A DNA stretch of 40,516 nt from Saccoglossus kowalevskii (GCF_000003605.2 NW_003149769.1:28362-68877), one strand, 5' to 3'; shown: positions 33,801-39,111, counted from the first letter of the stretch. Notes: a model not told the origin generated them from the letters alone. Numbers and translations are program-made.

Positions 33801-34159
33801 TCACAAAGATTTGTTGAACTCGAATGTTCGTAACTATCAATTTTATACGAAAGTCTGTTGCGCCAGCGAAATAAAAAACACCGAAACCAAAAATAAAATA
33901 AAAATTGTCTGTTTGTGGTCGGGTAGTGGACATATTTTCCCCTCGACAGTATCTTTACAAACTGTATCTTCAAGTTTTGCGAATTTGGTTTTTACCGATA
34001 TATGCTGTGGTACTAGTAGTCCATTCCTGGTGCACCGCCAAGAAATAGTTAAAGGGTCTAGTCAAAGTGTGGTTTTGTTCATGATGACAGAAATAGTTTT
34101 AAAAACTTACCTGGAATCTGGCAAACGACGAAAATCGCAGCGATGAAATGTATTCTCAT
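687..34159 (-). CDS. PKHD1L1: Fibrocystin-L-like (PKHD1L1-like) gene, N-terminal ~1,319 residues in 26 exons, continues beyond the left edge
   Basis: Large extracellular type I membrane-type receptor family with cilium/stereocilium-associated roles in vertebrates (family knowledge). Exons, 5' to 3' (minus): 34111-34159, 29320-29418, 27980-28121, 27068-27173, 26814-26871, 26491-26578, 22375-22437, 20510-20583, 19871-19981, 19581-19682, 19264-19399, 18922-19141, 18181-18432, 17949-18038, 16804-17025, 14482-14618, 13294-13454, 10588-10893, 7988-8136, 7615-7843, 5303-5578, 4586-4719, 4128-4257, 3586-3781, 1932-2173, 687-872. Every intron is GT-AG and every phase matches. Domains by approximate residue: signal peptide 1-16 or slightly longer; IPT 24-132, 138-260, 264-342; PA14 343-500; middle region 501-925; IPT 925-1005, 1007-1095, 1097-1180, 1185-1255; cupredoxin-like from 1258. 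Vertebrate PKHD1L1 is about 4,200 residues, so roughly a third is here. Fibrocystin (PKHD1) has a similar N-terminus; the PKHD1L1 assignment rests on overall resemblance recalled from memory. Splice sites are inferred, not transcript-supported. Confidence 0.85.
873..1386. other. Intron 25, exon-proximal part
   Basis: AT-rich intron sequence. I see no exon, RNA gene or repeat structure in it. Confidence 0.5.
1391..1885. mobile_element. TTAA-flanked MITE, 495 bp
   Basis: Inverted termini GGTAGAAGCCTA-C/G-TCATAA face each other and are directly flanked by TTAA on both sides (1387-1390 and 1886-1889). TTAA duplication is typical of piggyBac and Kolobok superfamilies. No coding capacity, so a non-autonomous element. 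Lies in intron 25; its right end is 46 bases from exon 25. Confidence 0.75.
1932..2173 (-). CDS. PKHD1L1: Exon 25: IPT/TIG domain 7
   Basis: Contains VTAINPGYGSIKGGTLVTIS and a following GEGFSN, the classic IPT start (P-x-x-G-x-x-x-G-G-T-x-x-x-I-x-G-x-G-F), then the paired cysteines of the IPT fold (IECLV and IQCIA). Starts in phase 2, ends in phase 1. Confidence 0.88.
2174..3585. repeat. Intron 24 with dispersed-repeat copies
   Basis: About 2263-2750 contains at least two diverged copies of a unit with motifs such as CAAAATGGCC..CCATTTTGAATC and ATGACATGCATCAAGG, which recur at 8760-10500. The rest (2900-3580) shows only a short acidic open frame near 2954-3070 on the plus strand and no convincing gene. 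Confidence 0.5.
3586..3781 (-). CDS. PKHD1L1: Exon 24: most of IPT/TIG domain 6
   Basis: GGAALVVSGTGFGT begins the domain after the SITQLSVTQSSVAG end of exon 23; VPCQL and IECILP carry the usual cysteine pair. Phase 1 to phase 2; donor gtaggt, acceptor ttctaag. Confidence 0.88.
4128..4257 (-). CDS. PKHD1L1: Exon 23: end of IPT 5, start of IPT 6
   Basis: 130 bases reading VAGSVDVSVSISDVSATSVN then a FQYDASTTPSITQLSV linker, the strand that joins successive IPT domains. Donor gtgagt, acceptor aatag. Phase 0 to phase 1. Confidence 0.82.
4586..4719 (-). CDS. PKHD1L1: Exon 22: body of IPT/TIG domain 5
   Basis: GGLEITITGYGYSNNVDDLT, then CDV and IICILPAG. Continues the SSGSTG start supplied by exon 21 (or by the duplicate at 5151-5258). 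Donor gtaagt, acceptor tttcag, phase 1 to 0. Confidence 0.88.
5003..5402. repeat. 152-bp tandem triplication of the 3' part of exon 21 and its flanking intron
   Basis: The same sequence recurs at offsets of 152 bp (anchor AGTACTGCCACTAGATGG at 5003, 5155 and 5307). The copy at 5307 is the end of the real exon 21 and diverges past about 5402. The copy at 5155 is nearly identical; the copy at 5003 has about a dozen changes and has lost the splice donor. This is a recent, in-gene duplication. Confidence 0.9.
5151..5258 (-). CDS. PKHD1L1: Possible duplicated cassette exon (exon 21b), 36 codons
   Basis: This copy keeps the intact gtaagc donor and gains an acceptor-like aatttag where the duplicated sequence joins its neighbour. 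The resulting 108-base segment has no stop, enters and leaves in phase 1 and so could be included or skipped without changing frame. It would repeat the VVYIAPDGLATHPSG to SSGSTG stretch, i.e. the end of IPT 4 plus the start of IPT 5. Use is inferred only; there is no strong polypyrimidine tract. Confidence 0.4.
5303..5578 (-). CDS. PKHD1L1: Exon 21: IPT/TIG domain 4 body and start of IPT 5
   Basis: STEVTVQGVGFSQTADDNKV continues the DISPNSG start from exon 20; CVV and IMCLIGEAPGG give the cysteine pair, then VGITDVHPSSGSTG opens the next domain. Donor gtaagc, acceptor aaaag; phase 1 to 1. Confidence 0.88.
5728..7296. mobile_element. Non-autonomous element with 12-bp TIRs, internal satellite, microsatellite and 3' hairpin
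   Basis: ACTCCCATGTGC at 5728-5739 is exactly inverted as GCACATGGGAGT at 7285-7296. Between them are about ten tandem copies of a 127-161 bp AT-rich unit (markers TTTCATTGAAATG and TTAATATGCACA) over roughly 5860-7200, then a CA-rich microsatellite (7212-7257), then a hairpin made by GACTCCC..GGGAGTC (7266-7297). This order resembles Helentron-associated interspersed elements described in marine invertebrates. No protein coding. It fills most of intron 20. Confidence 0.65.
7615..7843 (-). CDS. PKHD1L1: Exon 20: linker and start of IPT/TIG domain 4
   Basis: Reads VDNSGLTGLDVETVTETLSD, then GDYLRTLDETPQVTVSVNQI and CTGDCSFEF, closing with VTDISPNSG. The PGDYLRT and CTGDCSF motifs match the PKHD1L1 segment just before its next IPT domain. 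Phase 0 to 1; donor gtattt is moderate. Confidence 0.87.
7988..8136 (-). CDS. PKHD1L1: Exon 19: middle region
   Basis: VPADATESDIEEIFDN and IGTCSGYTWTIEF correspond to the repeated 'cysteine-x-x-y-x-W-x-I-x-F' module of the family's middle region. Donor gtaagt, acceptor ttgcag; phase 1 to 0. Confidence 0.87.
8222..8760. repeat. Diverged copies of the ~145-bp intronic satellite
   Basis: About three units related to the satellite inside the element at 5728-7296 (shared TACCAAGTTTCATTGAAATG, ATTATGCAAAT, CTAGAGCATCTATGTACC). No terminal inverted repeats found here, so it may be a truncated copy. Confidence 0.6.
8760..10510. repeat. Second dispersed repeat family, several ~180-200 bp diverged units
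   Basis: Repeated motifs include CCACCAGTTGGCCA, ATTATGTCTTGTCTTTGTA, TGCATCAGTAACCT and GGCATGCCTGAGAAAT. Related copies occur at 2263-2750. The block ends in an ACAAACACACACAAACAG microsatellite like the tail of the first family. It includes a T16-type homopolymer near 9261. Fills most of intron 18. Confidence 0.6.
10588..10893 (-). CDS. PKHD1L1: Exon 18: middle region, longest exon
   Basis: 306 bases; includes ARPNGLFISNVNVEKYNNTF, CGFDFPLIGMKNASI, CGDGADIVINREQSATPPVG and GGTFQIELGGKIAVG. The last motif matches the S-x-P-L-S-G-S-F-x-I strand of the PKHD1L1 middle module. Phase 1 to 1. Confidence 0.88.
10894..11949. other. Intron 17 upstream of the LINE insertion
   Basis: AT-rich intron. 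No exon, repeat array or RNA gene recognised. Confidence 0.45.
11950..13125 (+). mobile_element. Degenerate LINE (non-LTR retrotransposon) reverse transcriptase fragment
   Basis: Plus-strand open frame from about 11973 reads DTMIVPIVKDKTKDITRVNN then YRPVAIVTVLSKLFE and QFGFKRKHSTE, typical fingers motifs of CR1/L2/Jockey-like RTs. After the gap, SPSVKSLKKL and TTKTECMSF are the thumb-side motifs. LGYMVSSDGKD lies in another frame from its neighbours, and RQLWCIYARANFILRKF in a third, so there are two frameshifts within about 40 bases near 12610-12640. The catalytic YxDD box falls in or is lost with the N run 12333-12418. It ends in a (TAA)n/A-rich tail at 13095-13120. It is antisense to the host gene, within intron 17. 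Confidence 0.8.
12333..12418. other. Assembly gap, 86 N
   Basis: Run of N inside the LINE reverse transcriptase. Confidence 1.
13294..13454 (-). CDS. PKHD1L1: Exon 17: middle region
   Basis: KWFHTCIDLGNILQTD, FDIRSITFRRE and QDFYIDSLFIGSGPVSC match the W-x-x-x-C-I-D-L and F-Y-V-D-x-V-x-I-G strands of PKHD1L1. Phase 2 to 1; donor gtgagt, acceptor ttccag. Confidence 0.88.
13455..14481. other. Intron 16
   Basis: No exon. 13925-13995 contains CACTAG/GTGCTAG and ACTCGCACTGACC motifs that resemble, inverted, the minisatellite at the right end of the window (40071-40190). 14158-14168 is an A-run. Otherwise unremarkable. Confidence 0.45.
14482..14618 (-). CDS. PKHD1L1: Exon 16: middle region
   Basis: FCFAYRGAIYPQFEVNVAWT then RWYNFGDDFVVSSNA; the CFAYRG start corresponds to the C-L-A-Y-K-G strand of PKHD1L1. 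Donor gtaagt, acceptor ttccccag; phase 0 to 2. Confidence 0.85.
14797..16653 (-). mobile_element. pogo/Tigger-type DNA transposon remnant with both termini
   Basis: Termini CAGTCATACCTCATTATAAC (14797) and, inverted, CAGTCAAACCTCATTAGTAC (ending 16653) are each flanked by TA, the target duplication of Tc1/mariner-pogo elements. Inside, minus-strand frames give a psq/CENP-B type N-terminus, KRRAVSLDCKVKMI near 16050-15990, an HTH_CENPB segment (see separate entry), a DDE-like NESCSGG and MDGLEKLKLLVLGKS stretch near 15530-15390, and LPPNITSKLQPMDMGVIRNF near 15235-15175. Frameshifts and stops separate these, so it is inactive. It sits in intron 15 in the same orientation as the host gene. Confidence 0.85.
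15543..15899 (-). pseudogene. Tigger transposase fragment (HTH_CENPB domain)
   Basis: 118-codon open stretch. It contains the CENP-B-type motif ASNGWLERFKGLHVITFKSV, followed by CGKAAS, DEWVTS and a DVFNAD that in intact Tigger proteins begins the first catalytic motif (here interrupted by a TAG directly after). The upstream HTH and downstream DDE parts lie in other frames, so this is part of a broken transposase. Confidence 0.8.
16804..17025 (-). CDS. PKHD1L1: Exon 15: middle region
   Basis: MQSALLKMFSVQCLETQTAP, DDFENDIGLYETGERV, EEPFCGQTSLKNP and APGEYGFPVSVYNT. The F-E..G and E-x-F-C-G-x-x-S-L-K-N-P motifs match PKHD1L1. 222 bases, phase 0 to 0, acceptor ttctag, donor gtaagt. Confidence 0.9.
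17085..17945. repeat. ~45-bp minisatellite, about 18-20 units
   Basis: Tandem units of the form CTGCTGACCACTGTTACTGG-GAGTTATGACATGTCACAGGAAAT with two sub-types (CTGCTGACC versus CAGATGACTA) partly alternating. The last unit runs into the splice donor of exon 14 (GTTACTTAC on the plus strand), so the array ends about four bases from the exon. Confidence 0.9.
17949..18038 (-). CDS. PKHD1L1: Exon 14: middle region
   Basis: SVTLFTEDVFQFVYDGIESD then LLSLSSEVAE, 30 codons, phase 0 to 0. Short but flanked by good sites (ttccag, gtaagt) and needed to keep the frame between exons 13 and 15. Confidence 0.8.
18181..18432 (-). CDS. PKHD1L1: Exon 13: second half of PA14 domain
   Basis: ELFSLTGGTKYYIEALHREY is the characteristic PA14 strand (L-x-x-G-x-x-Y-Y-I-E-x-L), followed by VDSVKIGVLVDD and FQRIQISSVTKQEIQ. 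Phase 0 to 0. Confidence 0.9.
18922..19141 (-). CDS. PKHD1L1: Exon 12: first half of PA14 domain
   Basis: VSRLSGYFVAPYDSDFTFFI and VADNEAQLYFSETENRSDK form the PA14 core (R-x-x-G-Y-F-x-A-P-x-x-x-x-Y-x-F-x-x-x-x-D). The upstream acidic/serine stretch matches the family's lead-in. Phase 2 to 0. Confidence 0.9.
19264..19399 (-). CDS. PKHD1L1: Exon 11: end of IPT 3 and lead to PA14
   Basis: GVPCIIDDITTTSITCVTGA contains the IPT cysteine pair; YPGNRGLLREVW is the conserved Y-P-G-x-R-G-L-x-x-E-V-W link into PA14. Phase 1 to 2; donor gtatga is moderate. Confidence 0.88.
19581..19682 (-). CDS. PKHD1L1: Exon 10: IPT/TIG domain 3 start
   Basis: EIINVDPSAGSTEGGTHLTI then TGKHFDTDSTVLVGG, a textbook IPT N-terminal half. 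102 bases, phase 1 to 1. Confidence 0.9.
19871..19981 (-). CDS. PKHD1L1: Exon 9: end of IPT 2 region
   Basis: GSQNVSLIVSGYGRSLALTQ, then LLKVSAQNKLYMFQTHA. N-V-S-x-x-x-x-x-x-Y-G-R-S-L and M-F-Q-T-x-A are conserved in the family. Phase 1 to 1. Confidence 0.9.
20510..20583 (-). CDS. PKHD1L1: Exon 8: IPT 2, central strand
   Basis: YGITLDSYYSTWGNFQCRPG then GTFIG. I used the gtaggt donor after ATTG and not the earlier in-exon gtacat because it retains GTFIG, which is conserved in the family, and keeps the phase. Phase 2 to 1. Confidence 0.85.
20584..21115. other. Intron 7, distal part
   Basis: AT-rich intron with no exon or repeat structure recognised before the 133-bp array begins. Confidence 0.45.
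21116..22372. repeat. 133-bp higher-order tandem array built of ~20-bp subunits, about 9 copies
   Basis: The anchor AAAGCCATCTAGTGAATATG recurs near 21119, 21252, 21385, 21522 and 21655, then after an insertion at 21947, 22080 and 22212 (last ones slightly altered): spacing 132-137 bp. Inside each period are variants of a shorter AGTCATCTAGTGAATATGA unit. The last fragments end directly beside the exon 7 donor. Confidence 0.92.
21726..21880. mobile_element. 155-bp MITE inserted in one unit of the 133-bp array, TTAA duplication
   Basis: One array unit is interrupted inside catatTTAAtaaata. TTAA is present at both junctions (21722-21725, 21881-21884). Ends AAGGGAACTGC and GGTGCCCCT are imperfectly inverted. 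TTAA plus purine-rich ends suggests a Kolobok- or piggyBac-type MITE. The neighbouring units show the empty site. Confidence 0.75.
22375..22437 (-). CDS. PKHD1L1: Exon 7: IPT 2, small exon
   Basis: RVYNTGQECSLLYTDENGKE, with the first cysteine of the IPT pair. 63 bases, phase 2 to 2; donor gtgagt, acceptor ttgcag. It joins LTNEENQNVPAFL of exon 6 to YGITLD of exon 8 as in the family. Confidence 0.85.
22438..22950. other. Intron 6, part before the 41-bp array
   Basis: Contains a T-rich tract near 22625. I see no exon. Confidence 0.4.
22951..23295. repeat. 41-bp minisatellite, about 8-9 units
   Basis: Units of ATTCGCCCTGCGGCTGTGCG-AATAACAGATCTATTTCCACC at exact 41-bp spacing (22952, 22993, 23034, 23075 and on). 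Unit-to-unit identity is high. One more unit lies inverted at 23785-23820. Confidence 0.93.
23785..23820. repeat. Single inverted copy of the 41-bp unit
   Basis: CAGCTGGGCGAATAGTGG-TAATAGATCTGTTTGG is the reverse complement of most of one unit of the array ending 490 bases upstream. Confidence 0.8.
23821..26078. other. Intron 6, central part, possible transposon-derived sequence
   Basis: Two stretches resemble each other: 23870-23970 and 24870-24945 share GACTCATRGCGRCGTA, a run ending in ATACATKGTTTGTT, and CGCCCTGC/CGCGCTGC. Short open frames here have no recognisable homology. A full CRE-like TGACGTCA lies at 25841-25848. No exon of the host gene found. Confidence 0.4.
25578..25603. repeat. 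MITE-like terminus TCTGATTAAAATCTGATG
   Basis: The same 20-base motif is one arm of the hairpin at 33337-33411. No clear partner arm seen here. Confidence 0.4.
26079..26411. other. Assembly gap, 333 N
   Basis: Run of N in intron 6. The exon 6 to exon 7 junction is in frame without anything from the gap, so no exon need be missing. Confidence 1.
26491..26578 (-). CDS. PKHD1L1: Exon 6: IPT 2
   Basis: GTILDVRGQIFTDNYVLTNE then ENQNVPAFLR; the G-T-x-x-x-x-x-G-x-I-F-T-D motif matches the family's second IPT. Phase 1 to 2; donor gtagaa is moderate, acceptor cttaag. Confidence 0.85.
26814..26871 (-). CDS. PKHD1L1: Exon 5: start of IPT/TIG domain 2
   Basis: YSLDRSPKILSVTPSIIVP, 19 codons, giving the P-x-I-x-S-V-x-P start of an IPT. 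Good acceptor (A/T-rich tract then ttacag); donor gtacta. Phase 0 to 1. Confidence 0.82.
27068..27173 (-). CDS. PKHD1L1: Exon 4: end of IPT 1
   Basis: RASPGSYTIRVAVDGVFIED then IGGQYCDDMEYCTFT. P-G-x-Y-x-I-x-V-x-V-D-G is the closing strand of IPT 1. Phase 2 to 0; donor gtatgt. Confidence 0.87.
27174..27979. other. Intron 3
   Basis: No exon recognised. A minus-strand open frame at 27685-27945 has no recognisable homology and no matching splice sites. Confidence 0.4.
27980..28121 (-). CDS. PKHD1L1: Exon 3: IPT 1 body
   Basis: FSPNPFNFGPGNEHLGNMVF, then ASMTSSIQCDVNMYYSTDNR and IVCDT; L-G-N-x-V-x-L and I-x-C-D-V are conserved in fibrocystin-L. Phase 1 to 2; acceptor atccag. Confidence 0.88.
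28122..29319. other. Intron 2
   Basis: AT-rich; an imperfect hairpin CTGTCAGCACGG..CCGTGCTGTCAG lies at 28756-28791. Nothing else recognised. Confidence 0.4.
29320..29418 (-). CDS. PKHD1L1: Exon 2: start of IPT/TIG domain 1
   Basis: VSLSVEGNGPKVDKISPVSG, then SVRGATEITIEGS: P-x-V-x-x-I-S-P-x-S-G-S-x-x-G-x-T-x-I-T-I-x-G. Phase 1 to 1; donor gtaagg, acceptor ttgacag. Confidence 0.9.
29419..30519. other. Intron 1, part nearest exon 2
   Basis: No exon recognised; short open frames at 29699 and 30149 show no homology. Confidence 0.4.
30520..30630. promoter_or_regulatory. NRF1-like sites and RFX X-box-like palindrome cluster
   Basis: TGCGCATGCGTA (30520-30531) and AGCGCATGCGTG (30587-30598) match the NRF1 consensus; GTTGTTATAGCAAC (30617-30630) is close to the RFX X-box GTTGCCATGGCAAC and keeps both GTTG/CAAC half-sites. 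Such motifs cluster in promoters; X-boxes mark ciliary genes. It lies in intron 1, about 3.5 kb from exon 1. Function is inferred. Confidence 0.4.
30631..32117. other. Intron 1, central part
   Basis: A short plus-strand frame begins at ATG 30714 and reaches a GTGAGT donor at 30791; it could be a first exon downstream of the motif cluster, but I find no confirmed partner exon. The rest shows nothing recognisable. Confidence 0.3.
32118..32215. mobile_element. pogo/Tigger-like terminus, partner end not found
   Basis: TACAGTGGTCCCTCGCAAAG followed by a CGCGACTTACCGAGGGGCCT segment has the TA-CAGTGGTCCCTCG start typical of mariner/Tigger families. No matching inverted end was found downstream, so a solo or truncated end. 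Confidence 0.5.
32783..33230 (+). CDS. Nested two-exon gene, ~105-residue predicted C-tail membrane protein
   Basis: Exon 32783-32857 (25 codons, starts MNGHSDFLQNNNLTTVTSM) ends at a strong GTAAGT donor; intron 32858-32987 ends CACTTCAG; exon 32988-33230 continues in frame (VLRRWRVFINVIKIID) to TGA. The last ~25 residues are strongly hydrophobic (LILINIVVCVLFLCYFSVLL), preceded by a basic stretch (KLYKRRRLKS), so a tail-anchored or single-pass topology is likely. AATAAA follows at 33241. It is antisense to the host gene, inside its intron 1. I do not recognise the family. The start could be extended upstream by another exon ending near the ttttcag at 32759. Gene call is inferred from splice, frame and poly(A) agreement. 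Confidence 0.45.
33241..33246 (+). terminator. AATAAA polyadenylation signal of the nested gene
   Basis: AATAAA lies 11 bases after the TGA of the nested plus-strand reading frame. Confidence 0.45.
33337..33411. mobile_element. Short fold-back MITE-like hairpin
   Basis: TCTGATTAAAATCCGATGTAG and the inverted CTACATTGGATTGTAATCAGA pair over 21 bases with three mismatches around a ~33-base loop. One arm recurs at 25578. Confidence 0.65.
34111..34159 (-). CDS. PKHD1L1: Exon 1: start codon and signal peptide
   Basis: ATG at 34159 gives MRIHFIAAIFVVCQIP, a short basic then hydrophobic segment typical of a signal peptide, ending at a strong gtaagt donor in phase 1 that matches exon 2. The 4.7-kb intron 1 separates it from the first IPT. 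No other exon with a signal-like start was seen nearby. Confidence 0.78.
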
Positions 34160-34699
34160 GATGAAGATCAGATGTGCATGTCTGGTGTACTTGGTGTATT
34201 GGGTTAAACTGGATTCTGATAAAATGTACAATTCAGTGTGATGTGTTCGGGATAAGGTACGCTGTGCTGGTATGGTTACGCGGAGTTACGTGATAGGTAT
34301 TAAATATACTGTGCAGACAATGGATATTCAAATATTTATCCTGCGAAAGTTACAACCACAAACAAAAGAAATACTATTTCTGAGCCGCCATCGATATTTC
34401 TGACGACAGAGAAAATTGCTGACAAGCATTAGTTCATTTGAAACAATAATTTGCATGATAAAAAATACTTTTTGGCGAACTATTGTTTCCTTCAGACTAT
34501 TACTAGTTGCTATCACCGTAGCATTAGTAACAGTTGATTTATTTAGATGTTTAAACAATAGAATAGTATTAAATCATATACCTTTTCTCTAGAGCCTATT
34601 GATAAATTGACCGATTGTTTGTGGCACGTAGGCCATACACTATGAGTCATTTGATAGACCTGAAAACAAAGTGTCACTCTGCCAATGACAGTATCACTC
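34160..34699 (-). promoter_or_regulatory. Putative 5' UTR and promoter region of the fibrocystin-like gene
   Basis: Located directly upstream of exon 1. I see no TATA box or clear X-box here; the transcription start cannot be placed. Confidence 0.3.
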
Positions 34700-34811
34700 T
34701 AGCCTGACGATTCGCGTGAGTTGTGCTCTCCGCGGTGCTCCAAACCCAACACAGTGAGGTCTGATGCCGTTCGGCCGGCGAGGGCGCCACACACGCCTAC
34801 ATGTCAGGCTA
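34700..34811. mobile_element. ~112-bp element with TAGCCTGAC inverted ends
   Basis: TAGCCTGAC (34700-34708) and GTCAGGCTA (34803-34811) are perfect 9-bp inverted ends around a GC-rich interior, unlike the AT-rich surroundings. MITE-like; too short to classify. Confidence 0.45.
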
Positions 34812-36576
34812 AAGGAAAGGTTGATTGAACTTCAAAACAATAGTTAGTCGTCATTAATGAACTTTGGGTGAAGAACTGGTATGTCCGCAGCGTGCTGACA
34901 CTGGTACCGAGCTTGGTGTAATCACGGATAACATCTTTACCACAATTCTCTTTATCATACCGTGACTGACCGAGCACAAAGATAAATGTGACTTTTTTAT
35001 TACACCCATTCTTACACCAAATGTGAACAACCTTAAATCTCATAAACTGAACAAATAATAATAGTATCACAATTGTGTCTGGAGTCATCAATTCTGTGTT
35101 TCCTGTTTATATGTAATTTGGATGACGTCATCGATACTGGTACATGCTTGTACGCACATAAATTGCGGTTAGAGCTGCAGGCAATACGAAGAAACCTAAA
35201 CACTTTAAACATCCTTGCATGACACTTATACACACTACACTAACCTTCAACACCGTGTCTTTAGGTTTGACAACCATTGGAACACTGTGGCCATCTGAGG
35301 TGACAAGAGCATTTGGTATGGCATGTCCATATTTGTTCATTCCAGATCAGATTTCAACTCAGTATAATGTTTGCCCAGCTTCATTAATTATCGTTTTTTT
35401 AATGTGAAGATGGCAAAGCGATGAATTGGTGTTTTCACAGCTCCTCTAGAAATACTGTCTGAGACGGTGTTTTTTTTATATATAAAATCAAGGACAGGGT
35501 GTTCGATTTGTTTAATTTGTTATAAAATGTACGTTAATTCATGGTTATTATATTATATTTTATTTTCCGGTATTAAACCAAGAAAGCTAAAATATGAATT
35601 AAATTATACTTACAGCGGGCGCAAACACGATTCGTACGGGTAGTTATCAAACTCCCTAGAAATAGGCGAGCGGTGGATACCAAAGTAAGGCATTATTTTT
35701 CGAGTTTAATACACCCCTCATACACACACAACATATATCATTTTAAAGCTAATTTTATCAGCTTTCAGAAAAGTCCTGTTGTGGTTTTGAAATATGGTAC
35801 CGTTTTCCAGAAAACGGGTTAACTAACCCCATGTCACTTCACATTTTAAGTTAAATGATGTTGGTAAAAATCTCTTTTCTACTAGTAAAATGCTGTAAAT
35901 CGTCTGATTTGATGTGATTTATGTGATTAGATTTTTGAAATAATCTATTATAGTGAATAAAGTGACAACTACAGTGACAAATAAATAACAATTTGCATAT
36001 ATTTGCATAAATTAAATATGGCTGATATAGGCTGTAACGGTTCCTATATGCATACAATAATGACAAGCGCAATTTTACAAAGGTAGAAAAAAGTTGCGTG
36101 GACATTATGTAGTTATGAAAACAAAACTCAATACTGATTGTTGAATAAAAAATTGGTTGTATAGCTTTAGTTAGTAAAGTACAATCGCATCACAATTGTA
36201 TGAAAATAATTCACTTATATCACGCATTTTAAAATTAAACTAATTTGTAAATCTGTGTTTTTCGTGAAACGAAGTAACAAATGAGTTTATAACACAAATT
36301 ATAGCCTAGCATAAACAGTGTGACATGTCTCATACTTATTTATACATGCGATCATTCAATACAGTGAAACAGCATATACTGTAGTACACTACGTGTGTCA
36401 TGAATAAAAGATCTTCTGATATGTCTCCTTGGATTTCACTCCCCCATATTTAACCCCAGCTTGTGTTTCCCCCAAGTCACAGACTAGAAAGATATAATGA
36501 CAACTATACATCAAAACCGTTGAGATCAAACACATTATGCTCGCTTCAATATGGTGAAATTATATATACAATTGAC
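34812..36576. other. Intergenic, between the two minus-strand genes
   Basis: AT-rich; short open frames only. I recognise no gene, RNA or repeat. Confidence 0.4.
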
Positions 36577-36579
36577 TCA

Positions 36580-36840
36580 AGCATCTGTAATGTCATCATC
36601 TGAGTCACCATCGTCAGCTATCACATTTCCATATCTATCACTAGCATTGCATTGACACGGTTCTGTACAGGCTAGACCACTTTGTGTACAGGTACACTCT
36701 TCTACACATGTGCTTCTCGTCTTGGAACACGAGCATAGCAGATCATCTATAATCTCTGCTGCAGATGGGCCCATTAAAAATATGGGTAAAATGCATCTAG
36801 TTTCTTTATTCATCTGCCATCCATGTCCAACAGGAGATAC
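36580..36840 (-). pseudogene. C-terminal CXC-type cysteine region of the broken gene
   Basis: Cysteines spaced C-x-C-x6-C-x3-C-x-C-x6-C-x3-C-x-C over about 33 residues, followed by an acidic DDGDSDDDITDA tail and stop. CXC domains of tesmin/TSO1 proteins bind DNA; here the second half of the motif is shortened. Confidence 0.6.
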
Positions 36841-39111
36841 AACATCTGGTTTGGCAATGTGTGGTGACACCCACACCCTGGTTTGCCATGATGCCAATAA
36901 AACATGCTGCTCAACGCTAGGCTTGCTTGGTGGTAGTTTGTTGAGTGACTTTTCTTTCCTTTGGGTCATTCTTGCTCTCATTTTACTAAGGTTTGTTTGA
37001 TTCTGACGGGATTTTGTATCATACAAATGCATCACCAACTTCTCTACAGCTGCATAACCTGCATTATTATTGTCTTTACCAATAAGATCTAAATCGGAAT
37101 AGCAATCAGATCCTTTGTCTTCAATCAATTTAATGACCTTCTTCTCCCCAATCCCAAAAAAGAAGATACTGAATCACATCCAATTAAACAATGAACAGCT
37201 TGGGGAATCTTGCAGAATGTGTCCAGTCGCATCCAAACCTGAGAGGTGCTCTTCATCTGAATGAAATAATGTACCAGTAGAACCATTACATCTGTATCGG
37301 ACGCCTGCACTACAATATTTCCCATTACTTTGTTTCTTTGGAAAACTGAATCAGCATGCATAGCATGCAACAGCATCCTAGTGACTGGAAAAAAAGGTGA
37401 AATGCATCTTGTATGCCTTTGGCATTCAAACATTTGGTGACAGTGCCATCAGTAAAACCTCCAGCCAGATATATGGTGTGTTGCGAATTCTGATTAAGAT
37501 GATTTAATGACATATTTACAACATACCGAGACAAGAAGGCTGCAAGTGCTGCTTTATTACTTGAACTGTTTAGAAATTTCCTCCATGGTGGCACTGCTCG
37601 TAAACCGATGACTTGATACTGCCTTCCCCCTGGTTGAAGTGCTTGTCGTCTATCACATTCTCCTTGTTTAACTGATTTTGGGTTGTCATATCCATCATAT
37701 TCCTCAACAACAGTGTTTGCCCCTGAGAAACATTGTATCATTCCATGGAGGTACACCTTCGCCAGGTCGTCAAATGTTTTGAATTTATTACCATTCATAG
37801 GCTGTATAATTGCCATTGCATCTCTTATCTACACAGTATCCCAAGCAGGCAGTTGTGGCAGGCTAACTACACTCTTCACATTATCCTCTAGCTTATGAGC
37901 CAGATCATCCTTTCTCGTTTTGCGCATCTGACCATCTTCATGGAATAGTGAAGTTGGTATTGCTGTTATTGGGTATTGTAGAAGAAAGTCCATGGTTAGC
38001 TCCTGTGTCTTTGCTATGATCAAAGATCTACGGAATATCAACTCTGAATTCATCTTGACATATATATTTTTTTCCTTTGCAGGAGGTCTTTGTCATTTTG
38101 GTCATATCAAAGAATGTGAGAAGGCCAGATCTTGGGATGGCATCACATATTGTTTTCTTGGATGACAGTGATGGTTGGATAAATGTTGCACTTTGTTATT
38201 GGCATTTAGTAAGGATGCTTGTACATCAGCACTTGCACACAGTCCTGTGGCTATATTGATGAGGACATCCTGGGGATGGTTATCTACCTCTAATGGGCTT
38301 GTCATACCGTCAGATATGTGGACAATCAATGTCTGAATATGCTGTTCATCACGTTTCATGGCAGCAGGGTATTGTTGCTTGTGAGCATGTGAGTCATTTG
38401 CTTTTAATCCACTACGTTCCTTCATGGAGTTGTCATAAGCACTTAGCAAGTGACGAGTCAGGTTCCAATGAACCAAAGCAGGCTTCCTTCTGGTGAGTCC
38501 AATTATTCCACTGTCCATTTCGAATAGTTAACTCTGTCATAAACAAAGAAAATATGGCAGCATAAAATATATACTTTGTAGGTGCATGGACCAATCACCT
38601 TCTCTTTCAGCTCGTATGTTCATCAACAATGTCGACACTGCATGAAGAAACATTACCCAGAACTTGAAGGTAGGAGATTGTGTAGAGCCCCATTCTTCAT
38701 ACCTTTTCAAATTTGGAAGCACATGTTTTGATACAACATTCTCCAAGTCAGTTGGACAGTAGTATTGTATGATGGAAAAGACAAGGTTCTGCCCATTTAA
38801 CCTGTTGAGCTATGGCAAAGAGTTGCTGATCCATGGTTTGAACTGTTACTTCTTGTCCCAGGTGGTTAGTCATTTCTTTGCATTTGACCATGGTTGTAAA
38901 CACTGTAGCCATATCTGCTGGCTTGGCGTCTACTATTGGTGCGTATACCACTGCTGTGTAAGTATCACTGGTCTTTGATAGCTGTGTATTGTATCCAGTC
39001 CAGAATGGGATTTCCTGGGTCATGGAGCATCAGAATATAAAGGCAATACTCCTCGTGTCATCATCCTCAGAAATACTCATGAAATATCATGAACAGCAAT
39101 GTTCTCTTTTT

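Noticed and set aside
35033-35407. Overlapping short open frames on both strands upstream of exon 1
   Set aside because: Shadows of each other without homology, signal peptide or splice context.
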